NCBI GenBank assembly: GCA_031261605.1
Contig: JAISJI010000027.1
Span: 1 to 64,000, forward strand
Length of the DNA stretch: 64,000 nucleotides
Direction: 5' to 3'
Origin: Ignavibacteria bacterium
Lineage (GTDB): Bacteria; Bacteroidota; Ignavibacteria; Kapaibacteriales; UBA2268
Both the position numbers and the translations under genes were made by a program. The notes under the pieces are model-generated. The model had not been told where the DNA came from, did not search any database, and was given only the letters and a program-made list of their open reading frames with translations. Position 1 is the first letter of the stretch. Each line of letters starts with the position of its first letter. Shown in pieces: positions 41,419-51,874 of the stretch.

Positions 41419-44139
41419 ATGCTGAAAATAATCGTAAATTGCAAGTTATTTTTATTTGATTTGCATTACGCATCAATGATATTTCAGTCCATACGATTAC
41501 ATACCTATATAGTTAGCAAAGCACTACATCTGCCTTCCATCGCAGTTGTAGCATTCTTTCTATGCTCTATGTTCGGTATTGCTCAGCAGGATACGGCGTC
41601 AATAAAGCAGGATACAATGTCAATTAAATCGCCATCAGGTATTGACTCTATCATTACATTCTACGCTACGGATTCTATAGATGTAAATCTCCAAACGCAA
41701 GTAACAACGCTCTATGGCAATGCTTCAATAGAAATGGGAAATAGGAAACTCACCGCCTCCATCATAGAAATACATAAAGAGACATCCACTCTAAAAGCAC
41801 GACTGACAAAGGATTCTACAGGAAAAGCAATTGGAATTCCTTGTATGAATGAAAATGGAGAGGAGTTTTTTGGCGAAGAACTTACTTACAATATGAAGAC
41901 AAATACCGGCACAATCAAAGCAGGAGAAACGAAGATGGGCGAGGGCTACTACTTCGGCACATCTATCAATAGAATTTCAAAGAACGAATTGTATATCAAA
42001 GATGGATACTATACCACTTGCGATGCGCCAGCACCACACTATCACTTCGGCTCTTCGGAAATGAAAATGCAGGTAGGTGAAAAACTCTTTGCCGACCCAT
42101 TGTATCTATATGTGGAGGACATTCCAATTTTTGTCATTCCGCTTGGCTTGTATCTACCGATGGAACACGGCAGACGTTCCGGTCTAATCGTTCCATCATT
42201 CTATTTCAGTAATGATAGGGGAGTGGTCTTCCAAAATTTCGGCTTCTATTGGGCTGCTTCGGACTATTGGGATACCAAATTTACGGCAGATATTTATACC
42301 AAAGGCGGTTATATTATCAATAACTCTACGCAATGGGCGTTGAAGAACATATTCTCCGGAAATGCGAGCATTAGTTTTGGAAATACACGCTATAATATTG
42401 ACGACAAGTTCTCTAAAGAATGGAAACTCGCATTAACACACAACCACACATTTACCCCATTCGAGAGTGCTAATATTAATCTAAACTTCTCCTCATCGGA
42501 CTTCAACCGCAATACCTCAACCAATATCAACAATCGTATTGAGCAGAGCATCCACTCGGGGGCATCGTATAGCCGGACTTTTGAGAATGGTATAAACGCT
42601 TCTCTCTCCTTCCAAAATGACCAGAATATAATTACAAATGAATATACCGGAACAGTCCCGTTATCTGTATCTATTCCGCAGGTGCAACTTGTGAAAAAAC
42701 TCTTCAATGTTCCAGCGAACAACTGGTATTCCTGGGTTAGAGACATTACCGTTGCTTATCGCGGTAATGCAATGTATAATTTCAATAAGCGAATGGGAAC
42801 AATCAATAGTTACCAAACGGATACCGGTATCGTGTATGATACGTTGTTCAACTCTGATGCCACGGGCTACATTACGCATTCACCAACCATCTCTATTAGT
42901 CCAAAATTCGGCTACTTCAATATTACTCCGAGTATCAGTTTGGGGGCTAACAACTACTTCCGCAAAATTATAAAGACGTATAACAGCGATACCGATAGTT
43001 TGCAAGAAGAGTTCCAGCGAGGCGTATTTACTGAATACAACTATAGTTTTGGTATCGGTGCATCCACCCGCCTTTATGGAATAGCCGATAGCAAACGCTA
43101 CTTCCTCGGTATCTTAGACCCTAATCTCATTGGAGTAAAAGCAATTCGTCATACATACCAACCGAGTATCAATTTCAGTTATTCACCTGATTTCTCCGGT
43201 GAGAACTACGGCTTCTACGGTCACTACAAAAATAACTATGGCAATGAAGTTAAGTATTCTTACTTTGAGAAAGAAGGCGGCGCGCACGCCTCATCGAGTT
43301 TGCAGCAACGCATCTCATATAGTGATATGCACAGCATTGAAATTAAACGGCAAGGCAAGGATACTCTGCCAGATGAGAATATGGAATTGTTGCGTCTTAC
43401 ATTAAACTTGTCGCACAATTTCGCTGCTGATACATTGAAGTTCAGCGACCTATCTACCACTTTCAGAACGCCCGCATTGAAGTATTTAGACCTATCCGGA
43501 AATGCAAATTTTACGATTTACGACGAACAAATAAATCCACAAAATAACCAATATCATCGCATAAATCAATTCCTTCTATCCAATGGCAAAGGTCTTGCAC
43601 GCCTCACAAATGCGGGATTTAGCGTTAGCACCACATTTTCTTCTAATGGAATATCCAATGGATTGTCATCAAATACATCTACAGATACAACAGCCGATTC
43701 CACTATTGTAGCGGCCAATTCGCTTGGAGGCAGATTTCTTAGAACAGACGCCTTTCAAAGAGTTGATGACGATATATTTGGCGAACATTCCTCGGGCTAC
43801 AGCGATTTCAATATGCCGTGGAGTATCACTGTTGCTCTTACATTTAACTACTCCCGCCAGACAATAGACCGCATAGATAGGCGGCTTAACCTAAATACGA
43901 GTTTTAACTTTACCTTGGCTGCAACTTGGAAGGTTTCCACTACGTTCCAATATGATTTCATAAGCAAGCAGATGCTCACTCCGCAAGTGAATTTGACGAA
44001 GGATTTGCATTGCTGGGATTTGACTGCGAGTTGGTATCCGAGTGGCTACAATGCCGGATTTTACTTGCGTTTCGGCATAAAGTCAGCACAGTTGCGTGAT
44101 ATGAAGATAGAGAAACGCGACTCTCCTATATTTAGATAA
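41419..44139 (+). CDS. lptD: LptD-like LPS-assembly outer-membrane protein
   Basis: The 906-residue protein has a periplasmic OstA/LptA-like N-terminal domain (LQTQVTTLYGNASIEMGNRK, KLTASIIEIHKET). A large C-terminal beta-barrel follows, with repeated aromatic-ended strands (SISFGNTRYN, FQYDFISKQ, LTASWYPSGYNAGFY). LptD inserts lipopolysaccharide in the outer leaflet with LptE. The first ~50 residues are odd: two possible signal-like starts (MLKIIVNCK and MIFQSIRLH) without a clear ribosome-binding site. The real start could be the second methionine (41476). Gene neighbours are unrelated to LPS transport. Confidence 0.85.
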   Translation: MLKIIVNCKLFLFDLHYASMIFQSIRLHTYIVSKALHLPSIAVVAFFLCSMFGIAQQDTASIKQDTMSIKSPSGIDSIITFYATDSIDVNLQTQVTTLYGNASIEMGNRKLTASIIEIHKETSTLKARLTKDSTGKAIGIPCMNENGEEFFGEELTYNMKTNTGTIKAGETKMGEGYYFGTSINRISKNELYIKDGYYTTCDAPAPHYHFGSSEMKMQVGEKLFADPLYLYVEDIPIFVIPLGLYLPMEHGRRSGLIVPSFYFSNDRGVVFQNFGFYWAASDYWDTKFTADIYTKGGYIINNSTQWALKNIFSGNASISFGNTRYNIDDKFSKEWKLALTHNHTFTPFESANINLNFSSSDFNRNTSTNINNRIEQSIHSGASYSRTFENGINASLSFQNDQNIITNEYTGTVPLSVSIPQVQLVKKLFNVPANNWYSWVRDITVAYRGNAMYNFNKRMGTINSYQTDTGIVYDTLFNSDATGYITHSPTISISPKFGYFNITPSISLGANNYFRKIIKTYNSDTDSLQEEFQRGVFTEYNYSFGIGASTRLYGIADSKRYFLGILDPNLIGVKAIRHTYQPSINFSYSPDFSGENYGFYGHYKNNYGNEVKYSYFEKEGGAHASSSLQQRISYSDMHSIEIKRQGKDTLPDENMELLRLTLNLSHNFAADTLKFSDLSTTFRTPALKYLDLSGNANFTIYDEQINPQNNQYHRINQFLLSNGKGLARLTNAGFSVSTTFSSNGISNGLSSNTSTDTTADSTIVAANSLGGRFLRTDAFQRVDDDIFGEHSSGYSDFNMPWSITVALTFNYSRQTIDRIDRRLNLNTSFNFTLAATWKVSTTFQYDFISKQMLTPQVNLTKDLHCWDLTASWYPSGYNAGFYLRFGIKSAQLRDMKIEKRDSPIFR

Positions 44140-44225
44140 AAACAAGTGTTTTTTAGCATAGAACATAATTTTTTGTAAAAAAAAATGTATCTTACACGTT
44201 GTTTAAATCATTAATTTTACTAAAT

Positions 44226-45677
44226 ATGAATGTTAGAGTTAGATTTGCTCCATCACCTACGGGCTATCTTCACGTTGGCGGACTTAGAACTGCACTATAT
44301 AATTATCTGTTTGCAAAAAATCAAGGCGGAAAATGTATCCTACGTATTGAAGATACCGATAGAACACGCCTCGTTGAAAATGCACAAGCAAACTTAATTA
44401 AATCGCTACGTTGGGCGGGTATTGAATTTGATGAAAGCCCCGAAATAGGCGGTGATTACGGTCCTTATATCCAATCCGAACGCTTTGATTTATACAAGAA
44501 ATATGGTATGCAACTGATTGAAAATGGCACTGCATACATAGCTCTTGATACCTCCGAAGAGTTAGACGCAATGCGCGAAAGACAACAAAAAGCAGGCATT
44601 GCGCCAAAGTATGACCGCACCGTAATGCGTAATGAATTTACTCTCGGTAAAGAGGAAACTCAACGACTGATAGATAATGGCGCTACATATTGCATTCGTC
44701 TGAAAGTTCCCGCCAATGAAGAGATTCGCTTCAATGACCTAATACGCGGTCCAGTTGTTGTTACCGGTCGCGATGTAGATGACCAAATACTACTCAAATC
44801 CGATGGCTTTCCTACCTATCACCTAGCCAATGTTGTGGATGACCATTTGATGGCTATCACTCACGTCATACGTGGTGAGGAATGGCTACCATCCACTCCA
44901 AAGCACGTCTTACTCTATCAAGCATTCGGATGGGAATGCCCGTTATTCGCCCATCTACCGCTTCTCCTCAATAAAGATAAAAGCAAATTAAGCAAGCGAC
45001 AAGGCAGCGTTGCCGTAGAGGACTTCGCTGCACAAGGATATTTCAAAGAAGCATTTGTGAACTTCATTGCGCTACTTGGTTGGAATCCAACGGCTGATAG
45101 GGAGATATTTACATTCCAAGAACTATGCGATACATTTAATTTAGAGAAGGTGAATAAGAGTGGAGCAGTATTTGATACGCAGAAGTTGGATTGGATGAAT
45201 GGTCAGTATTTACGCTCTTTACCGCTGGACTATCTGGTGGAATTGCTGAAGCCAGAGTTAGCAAATTACGACTATGCGGAGGTATGCGATAAGTATCTTG
45301 GCGAAGTAATTAACTTACTCAAAGAGCGCATTACATTCCTTAAAGATGTGCTTACATTCGGCAACTATATGTTTGAAAAGCCAAAGGAATACGAGCCAAC
45401 ATACATCGCAAAGGTATGGAAGGACAACACTACCACTATAATAACACCACTTATAGATGCCTTGCGGTCTGCTGATGACTTTCTACACGATACCACACAC
45501 GACATTACTATGAAATATGTGGATGCAAATGGATTGAAATTGAAAGATGTGATACACCCGCTGCGGCTGATGATTACAGGGAAATCCGTTGGTGCTGGTA
45601 TGTTTGAGACAATGGCTGTGCTTGGCAAGGACGAATGTATTGAACGATTAGATTACTTTATCAAAACCAAATCTTAG
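44226..45677 (+). CDS. gltX: Glutamate--tRNA ligase
   Basis: GltX attaches glutamate to tRNA-Glu. The true start is the second methionine at 44226 (MNVRVRFAPSPTGYLHVGG); the track's extra nine codons at 44199 have no ribosome-binding site. The HIGH-type motif is YLHVGG and the KMSKS-type motif is SKLSKRQG near residue 258. The ATP-binding RGEEWLPSTPKH region is present. The ~483-residue length is normal. The next gene starts one base after this stop (TAGT/ATG), so gltX and the addA-like gene are probably co-translated. Confidence 0.96.
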   Translation: MNVRVRFAPSPTGYLHVGGLRTALYNYLFAKNQGGKCILRIEDTDRTRLVENAQANLIKSLRWAGIEFDESPEIGGDYGPYIQSERFDLYKKYGMQLIENGTAYIALDTSEELDAMRERQQKAGIAPKYDRTVMRNEFTLGKEETQRLIDNGATYCIRLKVPANEEIRFNDLIRGPVVVTGRDVDDQILLKSDGFPTYHLANVVDDHLMAITHVIRGEEWLPSTPKHVLLYQAFGWECPLFAHLPLLLNKDKSKLSKRQGSVAVEDFAAQGYFKEAFVNFIALLGWNPTADREIFTFQELCDTFNLEKVNKSGAVFDTQKLDWMNGQYLRSLPLDYLVELLKPELANYDYAEVCDKYLGEVINLLKERITFLKDVLTFGNYMFEKPKEYEPTYIAKVWKDNTTTIITPLIDALRSADDFLHDTTHDITMKYVDANGLKLKDVIHPLRLMITGKSVGAGMFETMAVLGKDECIERLDYFIKTKS

Positions 45678-45678
45678 T

Positions 45679-48600
45679 ATGAAATTTACATTTACAGATG
45701 AGCAATTACTTGCACAAAATAGCATAGACAACCACATCTCACTTTCTGCAAATGCTGGTTCAGGCAAGACAAGCGTTCTAACCGAGCGATTGCTTAATAT
45801 TTTGCGTGAAAAGGATAAAGATGCAAATAGCCAAGTCGCTGCTATTACTTTTACTAAAAAAGCCGCAAGCGAAATGATGGAACGGCTTGTTAATAAAGTG
45901 GATGAGAGGTATTATGATGCCTTTGAAGCAAGTAATAGCGATGATATTGCTCTCTATCAGCGGATACGTAGGAAACTTAGTTCGTCAAAGATAATGACGA
46001 TACATAGTTTCTGCGTTAATATATTGCGCGACTATACTGTTAATGCGGGCTTAGACCCAAATTTTACCGAGTTAGATGATGTGCAAAAACATTTTATTTA
46101 TAAAGATGCACTTTACGACACCTTTGACGAAATAATAAATAGGGGTGAAGAAAAGCCAGAATATACAGATGCTCTCCTAACGATTTACAAGCCAAAGGAG
46201 TTAAAAGAGATTCTTTTGGGAATACTAAATAAGCCGGATATATATGAAGATTTGAGGCAACTTTACAGCAAGAGCGAGGAAGAATATGTAAATTATCTCA
46301 GCGGAAATTATTTTTTGATAATCCAACCACTTATAGAAGAATTTAAGAATACCATTAGTGTGGGAACAGGATTGGTTAAGAATTGGAAAAATGATAATAA
46401 AGATATAGCCGAAAAATTAATCAATAATATCCTAAATTCGGATATACCTAACTATCAGGATATATTGAATTTATGCAATATTAGGCATAGCGGAAAACTC
46501 TTTTTTATTCGTTCAATACATCCAGATAAAAAAGCATTTGAAGACAAAATTACAGCTGCAATCACTCCTGCTACCAATGCCTCTGCTCTGCATCTGCAAT
46601 ATAATTTCGCAAAAATATTAATCGGCATCGCTACTTCTGTGAAGGAGAAAATACAGACCTATAAGAAGAAATTGGGCTGTATTGATTTTGATGATATGCT
46701 ACATATAACGCGTAAGTTGCTGGTAGATAATCCGGATATTGCCCAGTCAATAGCAAGCCAATTCACCGAAATTATGGTGGATGAGTTTCAGGATACTAAT
46801 AACACGCAGTTTGATATTATTAAGTCGCTAGTTCCATCCGTTGCCAATCCAGATGCTGCCAAGACGACCAATCTATTCATTGTTGGAGATGAGAAGCAGA
46901 GCATATACCGCTTTCGCAGTGCCGATGTAGCAGTATTTATTGATGCAAAGGAGCGTATTAAGCAAGTAAATCCAAATGGCGAACTTCGCTTATCTGCTAC
47001 ATTTCGTTCGCTTCCGCTTATCACCGCATTCATCAATAAAGTGTGTGGGACGCTGTTCAATGCTATAAAAGAGCAATCCAAAATAGAGTATAGCAATTTG
47101 ATTTGTGGACGTGATAGCGGTAAATACAACGACTACTTTGCTTCACAATCAACTGACGAACCACCACTCGGTAGCATCAATTTCTTACTTACACTTACAA
47201 AAAAGAAAGATGAACAAGAGAATGACAATGAGGATGAAAATTTGGAAGTAGAGGAGGAAAAAAATACAAAAGAAGATATTGATGATACTATGTTGGAGGC
47301 GAGTTTAGTAGCACAGCATATCCAATACATTGTCGCAAATTACAAAAAAGAGAATGGCGAGAATTACAAATACTCTGATATAGCGGTGTTGTTTCGCAGT
47401 AGAACAAAATTGACAAACCTCACGCTCGCTTTAATAAAAGCGGAGGTAAAATATTCCGTTTCTAATGGCAAAAATTTTTACAATAAGCCAGAAATACACG
47501 ACCTTACTGCATTTCTTACTTTCTTAAATAACCCAAAGGACGACTTGGCATTGCTTACTATGATGTTATCGCCATACTATAATTTAGATAAAGCGGATAT
47601 ATTGAATATAAGTTGTCAGCCCAGAGGCACAATTTGGGATAAGTTAGGAAGTTATTGCAAAACAGCGGACGCAACGGATGGTATTAAGAAAATGAAAGCG
47701 GATTTAGAGCATTTGCTACACATTGCACAGGAAGTAAGTATAACACATTTGTTGCGTTTGATATTGAAAGATGGGGCTTGGTTGCTGTATCCATTGGAGT
47801 CGCAAGCCAATAAGAATATAGAGAAGTTTTTGTCTATTGCGCGTGAGTTCCAAAGCAGGAACTTCGTCACATTAAGCGATTTCGTAGATGATTTAAGTGT
47901 ATTAGCAGATATTTCCGATGAAGGCGAGGCAGCAGATAACACAACGGAGAATGCCGTATCCCTGCTTACAATTCATTCAGCAAAGGGCTTAGAGTTCCCC
48001 GTTGTGATACTATATAACCTCAACTCCCCAAAGAAAAATAATAACAAATTTACGCTCAATAAAAAATATGGTATTGGTCTAAAAACGCCCGAAAATATTG
48101 ATGAATTAGAGAAAATAGATACCATTGCTAACTTCCTAATTAATAAAGAGGAGGAGCAGTTAGAATATGCGGAAACACTGCGTCTATTATATGTAGCAAT
48201 GTCCAGAGCAGAGAACCACCTTGTGCTATCGGCTAACTTGAAGGAAACAACCACAGGCATTGGTAAACTTGGCTATTACTTTGGTCTTATAACGGAGACA
48301 ATCGGCTTGGATACCAATATATTGCAACGTGCAGTAAATGCTGATAAATATGTTTTTAATATAGATTGTAATGTGCATATACTAAATGGGAATGCGGAAG
48401 GTGTGCCCTATACAATCAATTCAAATATCATTACAAAATATCCTGCTCTACCGACCGCAATGGATAGAGTAACAGATACAACAGCATCGCCTATTGCTCC
48501 AATAGTTAAGCATTGCGATACGGAATTTACGCAAGCAGATAGAACTTTTTCCTTCTCTTCGCTTAGCAAACATAGCGTTGTGCGAGCATTTGATAATTCA

Positions 48601-49227
48601 GCAAATACCGACACAATAACAGGTGCGACCAAAGGTAGCATATACCATAAAGTGTTAGAAAAAATAAATTTTTGGTTTGATGGAACAATTTCCCAAAAAA
48701 TGCTGTCTAATGTAATAGATGATGCTGTCCAAAATATCATCGGAGATATTGATTATGTCCAGAAGCAATATATTGACGACTTTACAGCAATAACGAATAC
48801 CCAGTTGCTTCAGCAGTATAAGGGGCATTTGAAGGATGCTATTTTTGAAATGGAAGCGAATATCCCAATTGGTAAAAACTTCTTTATCGGCATAATAGAT
48901 TGTCTTGTGCCTGATGGAAATGGAAATTATGAAATATGGGATTGGAAAAGCAATAGAGTGAATAATGAGACGCAATTCGCTGAATTGAAGAATTACTACT
49001 CGCAACAGATGCGTATGTATCTATATCTGCTGATGCACCTCTTCCCCGAACAGCAACGCTATACAGCCAGATTGCTATTCACTACACTTGCTAAGAATGA
49101 CGCTACAAATGATGATTGGACATACACAGTATCGGCAAATGGAAATGAAAAACAAAAACTATTTAATGAGATACAAGAGCAGATAAACCAAAATGCTTTT
49201 TGTATCAGGAGTGATGCAAATGCGTAA
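45679..49227 (+). CDS. addA: AddA-like helicase-nuclease (UvrD superfamily with C-terminal PD-(D/E)XK domain)
   Basis: The 1182-residue protein has SF1 motifs in order: Walker A SANAGSGKTSVLTER near residue 26, DEFQDTNNTQ (motif II) near 370, IVGDEKQSIYRFR, GLEFPVVILYN (motif V) and LRLLYVAMSRAENHLVLSA (motif VI). The C-terminal nuclease has the GIIDCLVPDGNGNYEIWDWK core, whose Asp, Asp and Lys match the AddA nuclease site. AddA acts with AddB to process double-strand breaks at Chi-like sites. AddB is not next to it. It starts one base after gltX, and its stop overlaps the next gene by 8 bases. Confidence 0.88.
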   Translation: MKFTFTDEQLLAQNSIDNHISLSANAGSGKTSVLTERLLNILREKDKDANSQVAAITFTKKAASEMMERLVNKVDERYYDAFEASNSDDIALYQRIRRKLSSSKIMTIHSFCVNILRDYTVNAGLDPNFTELDDVQKHFIYKDALYDTFDEIINRGEEKPEYTDALLTIYKPKELKEILLGILNKPDIYEDLRQLYSKSEEEYVNYLSGNYFLIIQPLIEEFKNTISVGTGLVKNWKNDNKDIAEKLINNILNSDIPNYQDILNLCNIRHSGKLFFIRSIHPDKKAFEDKITAAITPATNASALHLQYNFAKILIGIATSVKEKIQTYKKKLGCIDFDDMLHITRKLLVDNPDIAQSIASQFTEIMVDEFQDTNNTQFDIIKSLVPSVANPDAAKTTNLFIVGDEKQSIYRFRSADVAVFIDAKERIKQVNPNGELRLSATFRSLPLITAFINKVCGTLFNAIKEQSKIEYSNLICGRDSGKYNDYFASQSTDEPPLGSINFLLTLTKKKDEQENDNEDENLEVEEEKNTKEDIDDTMLEASLVAQHIQYIVANYKKENGENYKYSDIAVLFRSRTKLTNLTLALIKAEVKYSVSNGKNFYNKPEIHDLTAFLTFLNNPKDDLALLTMMLSPYYNLDKADILNISCQPRGTIWDKLGSYCKTADATDGIKKMKADLEHLLHIAQEVSITHLLRLILKDGAWLLYPLESQANKNIEKFLSIAREFQSRNFVTLSDFVDDLSVLADISDEGEAADNTTENAVSLLTIHSAKGLEFPVVILYNLNSPKKNNNKFTLNKKYGIGLKTPENIDELEKIDTIANFLINKEEEQLEYAETLRLLYVAMSRAENHLVLSANLKETTTGIGKLGYYFGLITETIGLDTNILQRAVNADKYVFNIDCNVHILNGNAEGVPYTINSNIITKYPALPTAMDRVTDTTASPIAPIVKHCDTEFTQADRTFSFSSLSKHSVVRAFDNSANTDTITGATKGSIYHKVLEKINFWFDGTISQKMLSNVIDDAVQNIIGDIDYVQKQYIDDFTAITNTQLLQQYKGHLKDAIFEMEANIPIGKNFFIGIIDCLVPDGNGNYEIWDWKSNRVNNETQFAELKNYYSQQMRMYLYLLMHLFPEQQRYTARLLFTTLAKNDATNDDWTYTVSANGNEKQKLFNEIQEQINQNAFCIRSDANA

Positions 49228-51778
49228 TAAACTCATTACAATTATTACTTTTCTCTCTCTTACTAACGCACTGCTTGCAGTGGATTGGTCGGATTATCTG
49301 TGGATTGAGGCAAAGGTTACGCCGGAGATGCTAACTAACACATATTGGCTTGAGTTCTCGGCTTTGCCGGGTAATCCTCGCTATATGTATTCTTGTGGAA
49401 ATTATGGAAATTCTCAAAGCAATAGAGCGGTATTTGCAAAATCAAATGATTCAGGTAAAACATGGAATGCGAAAGTTGTCTCTGAAAGTATGCACGCAGA
49501 GTCAGTCCATTTTGTTGATTCAAATGTAGGATATATGTCCGGCTCTAATAAGATGCTAAAGACCACAGATGGTGGAGAGACGTGGAAGCGTCTTAACGTG
49601 GAAACTAGTAATTATGTATATATAGAAATGGTATGGGGTTCTTATGCGATGGGAAATAGTGTGTGGGTTATTGGCGGAAATTGCTCAACGGGAACTCAAA
49701 GATTTTGGCACTCAAAAGATGGCGGACAAACATGGAATTGCTTTCAAACAAAAGTTAGCGTCTCAACTCTTTCTGATATAGTAATGTATGAAGAGTTTGG
49801 ATTAGGATATGCTATTGGTAGTGGAATAGTATGGAAGACAACGAATGGCGGAGATACTTGGCAGATACATTGCGCTACACCAGATTTCTATTGGTATGAT
49901 AATGTTTATGGCTCTGGCTCTACAGATACTGTGAATATTAATTGGCACGAAGATATTGCAATTTATAATCAATCAATTCTCATACCGGCATCTCCAGGGT
50001 GTAGTGGAGGTGGCTCAAGACATAATGGTGGAATGGCATTTTCTACCGATATGGGAATGACTTGGAAAACATTCAATACCAAGAGCGATATGTTTGGCAC
50101 ATTCCTTGTAAATGACTCGTCCGGCTGGGCTTGCGGCACAGAGAGCGAACTTTACTTTACTACGGATTATGGTAAGAATTGGATAAAAATGATATGCGGA
50201 GTGAAAGACCATACAAATTTTGATGATATATATTTCATAAACGACTCTGTTGGATTTGTTACCGGTGATGGCGGAATGCACAGATTAATCAGACGTAGCG
50301 ATACAATTAGTGTAATTGGAGATACATTGCTTTGCATTCCACATCCGGTAACGCTTTCTGCATCTAACTACTTCAATTACTATGAGTGGTATCGGATAAG
50401 TGGCAAAGATACAATACTTGTTATATCCACTACTGAGAATTCTATAGATGTAAATAAAGCGGGCAATTATATCGTAAAAGGCGTAAATTATAACTGTTAT
50501 GCAGTTACTTCGTCAGTTTTTACTGTTGTGCAGCCCGACATACCGGATATAGTTATTAAAACAGATAAGCCGTATTATTGTTTTGGAGATAGCGCTATAA
50601 TAGAGATTGACCCAGCGGTTGTCAGCCAAATTGAGGCATTGGCTGAAGCCGGACTAATACTCAAAGATGTTCCCTATGATTTGCGACACGGATACGAAAC
50701 CAAAGACGGACTAATATATAAGATATACTTGTATAATATCAATACGACAGATGTAACCGGCTATTTCTTTTGGAAGAACGAATTTGGTTGCACCGATACC
50801 ATTAAATTTACATTGGATATAGCGCCTTACATCAAACCAATACTAAAACCAGTCGGCAATATGAGTTTTTGTGTTGGCGAGGAGCATAGCATAAAATTTG
50901 AGAATGCCTATATGTTCAGCGATTACGATTGGTATAATGATAGCGGTATTGTGGCATCTAATGTGCCGGAAATAGATGTGTCTAATTTGGGGGTATCCAC
51001 TATAGTGACCCTTTATTACTATGTAATTGCTTCTGTTGATGGTCGCTGTCCTGTTCATTCCGATACGCAAAAGGTGGTCGTTAGAAATGATAGTAATAGG
51101 ATATATTTATCTGATTTAGAAATTCCATTTTTCATTGACTCCGTTGCTTTTGGCTTCCAAGGTTACCGCTACTTGCAACTGCATAATACGTGCAGTGAGG
51201 AATATACCATAGAGCAAGTGTATTTTGCTAATAAATATGCTTTTACAGCACCACAAAGCCAATTCCCAATTACAATACAACCGTATGGCACAGCGCTACT
51301 GCTGATTTACTTTACACCTACCGATTTGGATTTACAAGAGGATACGCTGTATTTGCTTGATAATTGCTCTACCCATTTTATACCGCTGTCTGCTTTTAGC
51401 AAAAAGGGCATTGATAGCGCTGAAGGTCTTTGTAATACGATAGTTACTATTACGACACGTAGTGCAAATGTGAAAAAGATAATGACGCTAACCCAGCCAA
51501 TGCCAAATCCAACATCCACTATGGGAAAAATTGTATATCAAATTACTGCGGATGCGGAGGACAATTTTGCGAATAATTTCGTAAATGACATTAAAGTAAT
51601 TACTTACGATATGCTTGGTAGAGAAATAGATATACCATATAATGTTAAATCTATGGCGAAAACTCAAGAAAATGAAATTGGCGAAATTACATACAATTTA
51701 CAGAATGTAAATTCAGGCGTTTATTTTATGCGAATTGTATTGGATGATGCCCAGCACTTGTTTATATTAAACAAGTAA
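49220..51778 (+). CDS. Secreted T9SS cargo with Asp-box (BNR/Ycf48-like) repeats
   Basis: I place the start at ATG 49220 (MRNKLITIITFLSLTNALLA), which has AGGAG eight bases upstream, rather than 49193. It overlaps the stop of the addA-like gene by 8 bases. The product has about six Asp-box motifs (SNDSGKTWN, TTDGGETWK, SKDGGQTWN, TTNGGDTWQ, STDMGMTWK, TTDYGKNWI) forming a propeller. Ig-like or PKD-like modules follow (about residues 370-750), then a C-terminal T9SS domain (PMPNPTSTMGKIV, VITYDMLGREI, VNSGVYFMRI). It is likely exposed on the cell surface. Asp-boxes stabilise the fold and do not prove sialidase activity. Confidence 0.85.
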   Translation: MRNKLITIITFLSLTNALLAVDWSDYLWIEAKVTPEMLTNTYWLEFSALPGNPRYMYSCGNYGNSQSNRAVFAKSNDSGKTWNAKVVSESMHAESVHFVDSNVGYMSGSNKMLKTTDGGETWKRLNVETSNYVYIEMVWGSYAMGNSVWVIGGNCSTGTQRFWHSKDGGQTWNCFQTKVSVSTLSDIVMYEEFGLGYAIGSGIVWKTTNGGDTWQIHCATPDFYWYDNVYGSGSTDTVNINWHEDIAIYNQSILIPASPGCSGGGSRHNGGMAFSTDMGMTWKTFNTKSDMFGTFLVNDSSGWACGTESELYFTTDYGKNWIKMICGVKDHTNFDDIYFINDSVGFVTGDGGMHRLIRRSDTISVIGDTLLCIPHPVTLSASNYFNYYEWYRISGKDTILVISTTENSIDVNKAGNYIVKGVNYNCYAVTSSVFTVVQPDIPDIVIKTDKPYYCFGDSAIIEIDPAVVSQIEALAEAGLILKDVPYDLRHGYETKDGLIYKIYLYNINTTDVTGYFFWKNEFGCTDTIKFTLDIAPYIKPILKPVGNMSFCVGEEHSIKFENAYMFSDYDWYNDSGIVASNVPEIDVSNLGVSTIVTLYYYVIASVDGRCPVHSDTQKVVVRNDSNRIYLSDLEIPFFIDSVAFGFQGYRYLQLHNTCSEEYTIEQVYFANKYAFTAPQSQFPITIQPYGTALLLIYFTPTDLDLQEDTLYLLDNCSTHFIPLSAFSKKGIDSAEGLCNTIVTITTRSANVKKIMTLTQPMPNPTSTMGKIVYQITADAEDNFANNFVNDIKVITYDMLGREIDIPYNVKSMAKTQENEIGEITYNLQNVNSGVYFMRIVLDDAQHLFILNK

Positions 51779-51835
51779 GAACTTATGAAAAACGATTGGA
51801 CGAAAAACGAAATTGCTTTATTATGTCGTAAAAAT

Positions 51836-51846
51836 ATGGTATATTA
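51836..51846 (+). promoter_or_regulatory. Candidate -10 element ATGGTATATTA
   Basis: This is the same 11-mer as at 24956-24966, 28 bases before the TPR lipoprotein ATG, within the 96-base gap after the Asp-box cargo gene. Confidence 0.4.
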
Positions 51847-51874
51847 GTATATTATTAAGTAAGAAAAAGGAAAA

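Noticed and set aside
51785-51847. 21-codon ORF MKNDWTKNEIALLCRKNMVY
   Set aside because: It has no ribosome-binding site and its end coincides with the candidate promoter ATGGTATATTA; probably chance.
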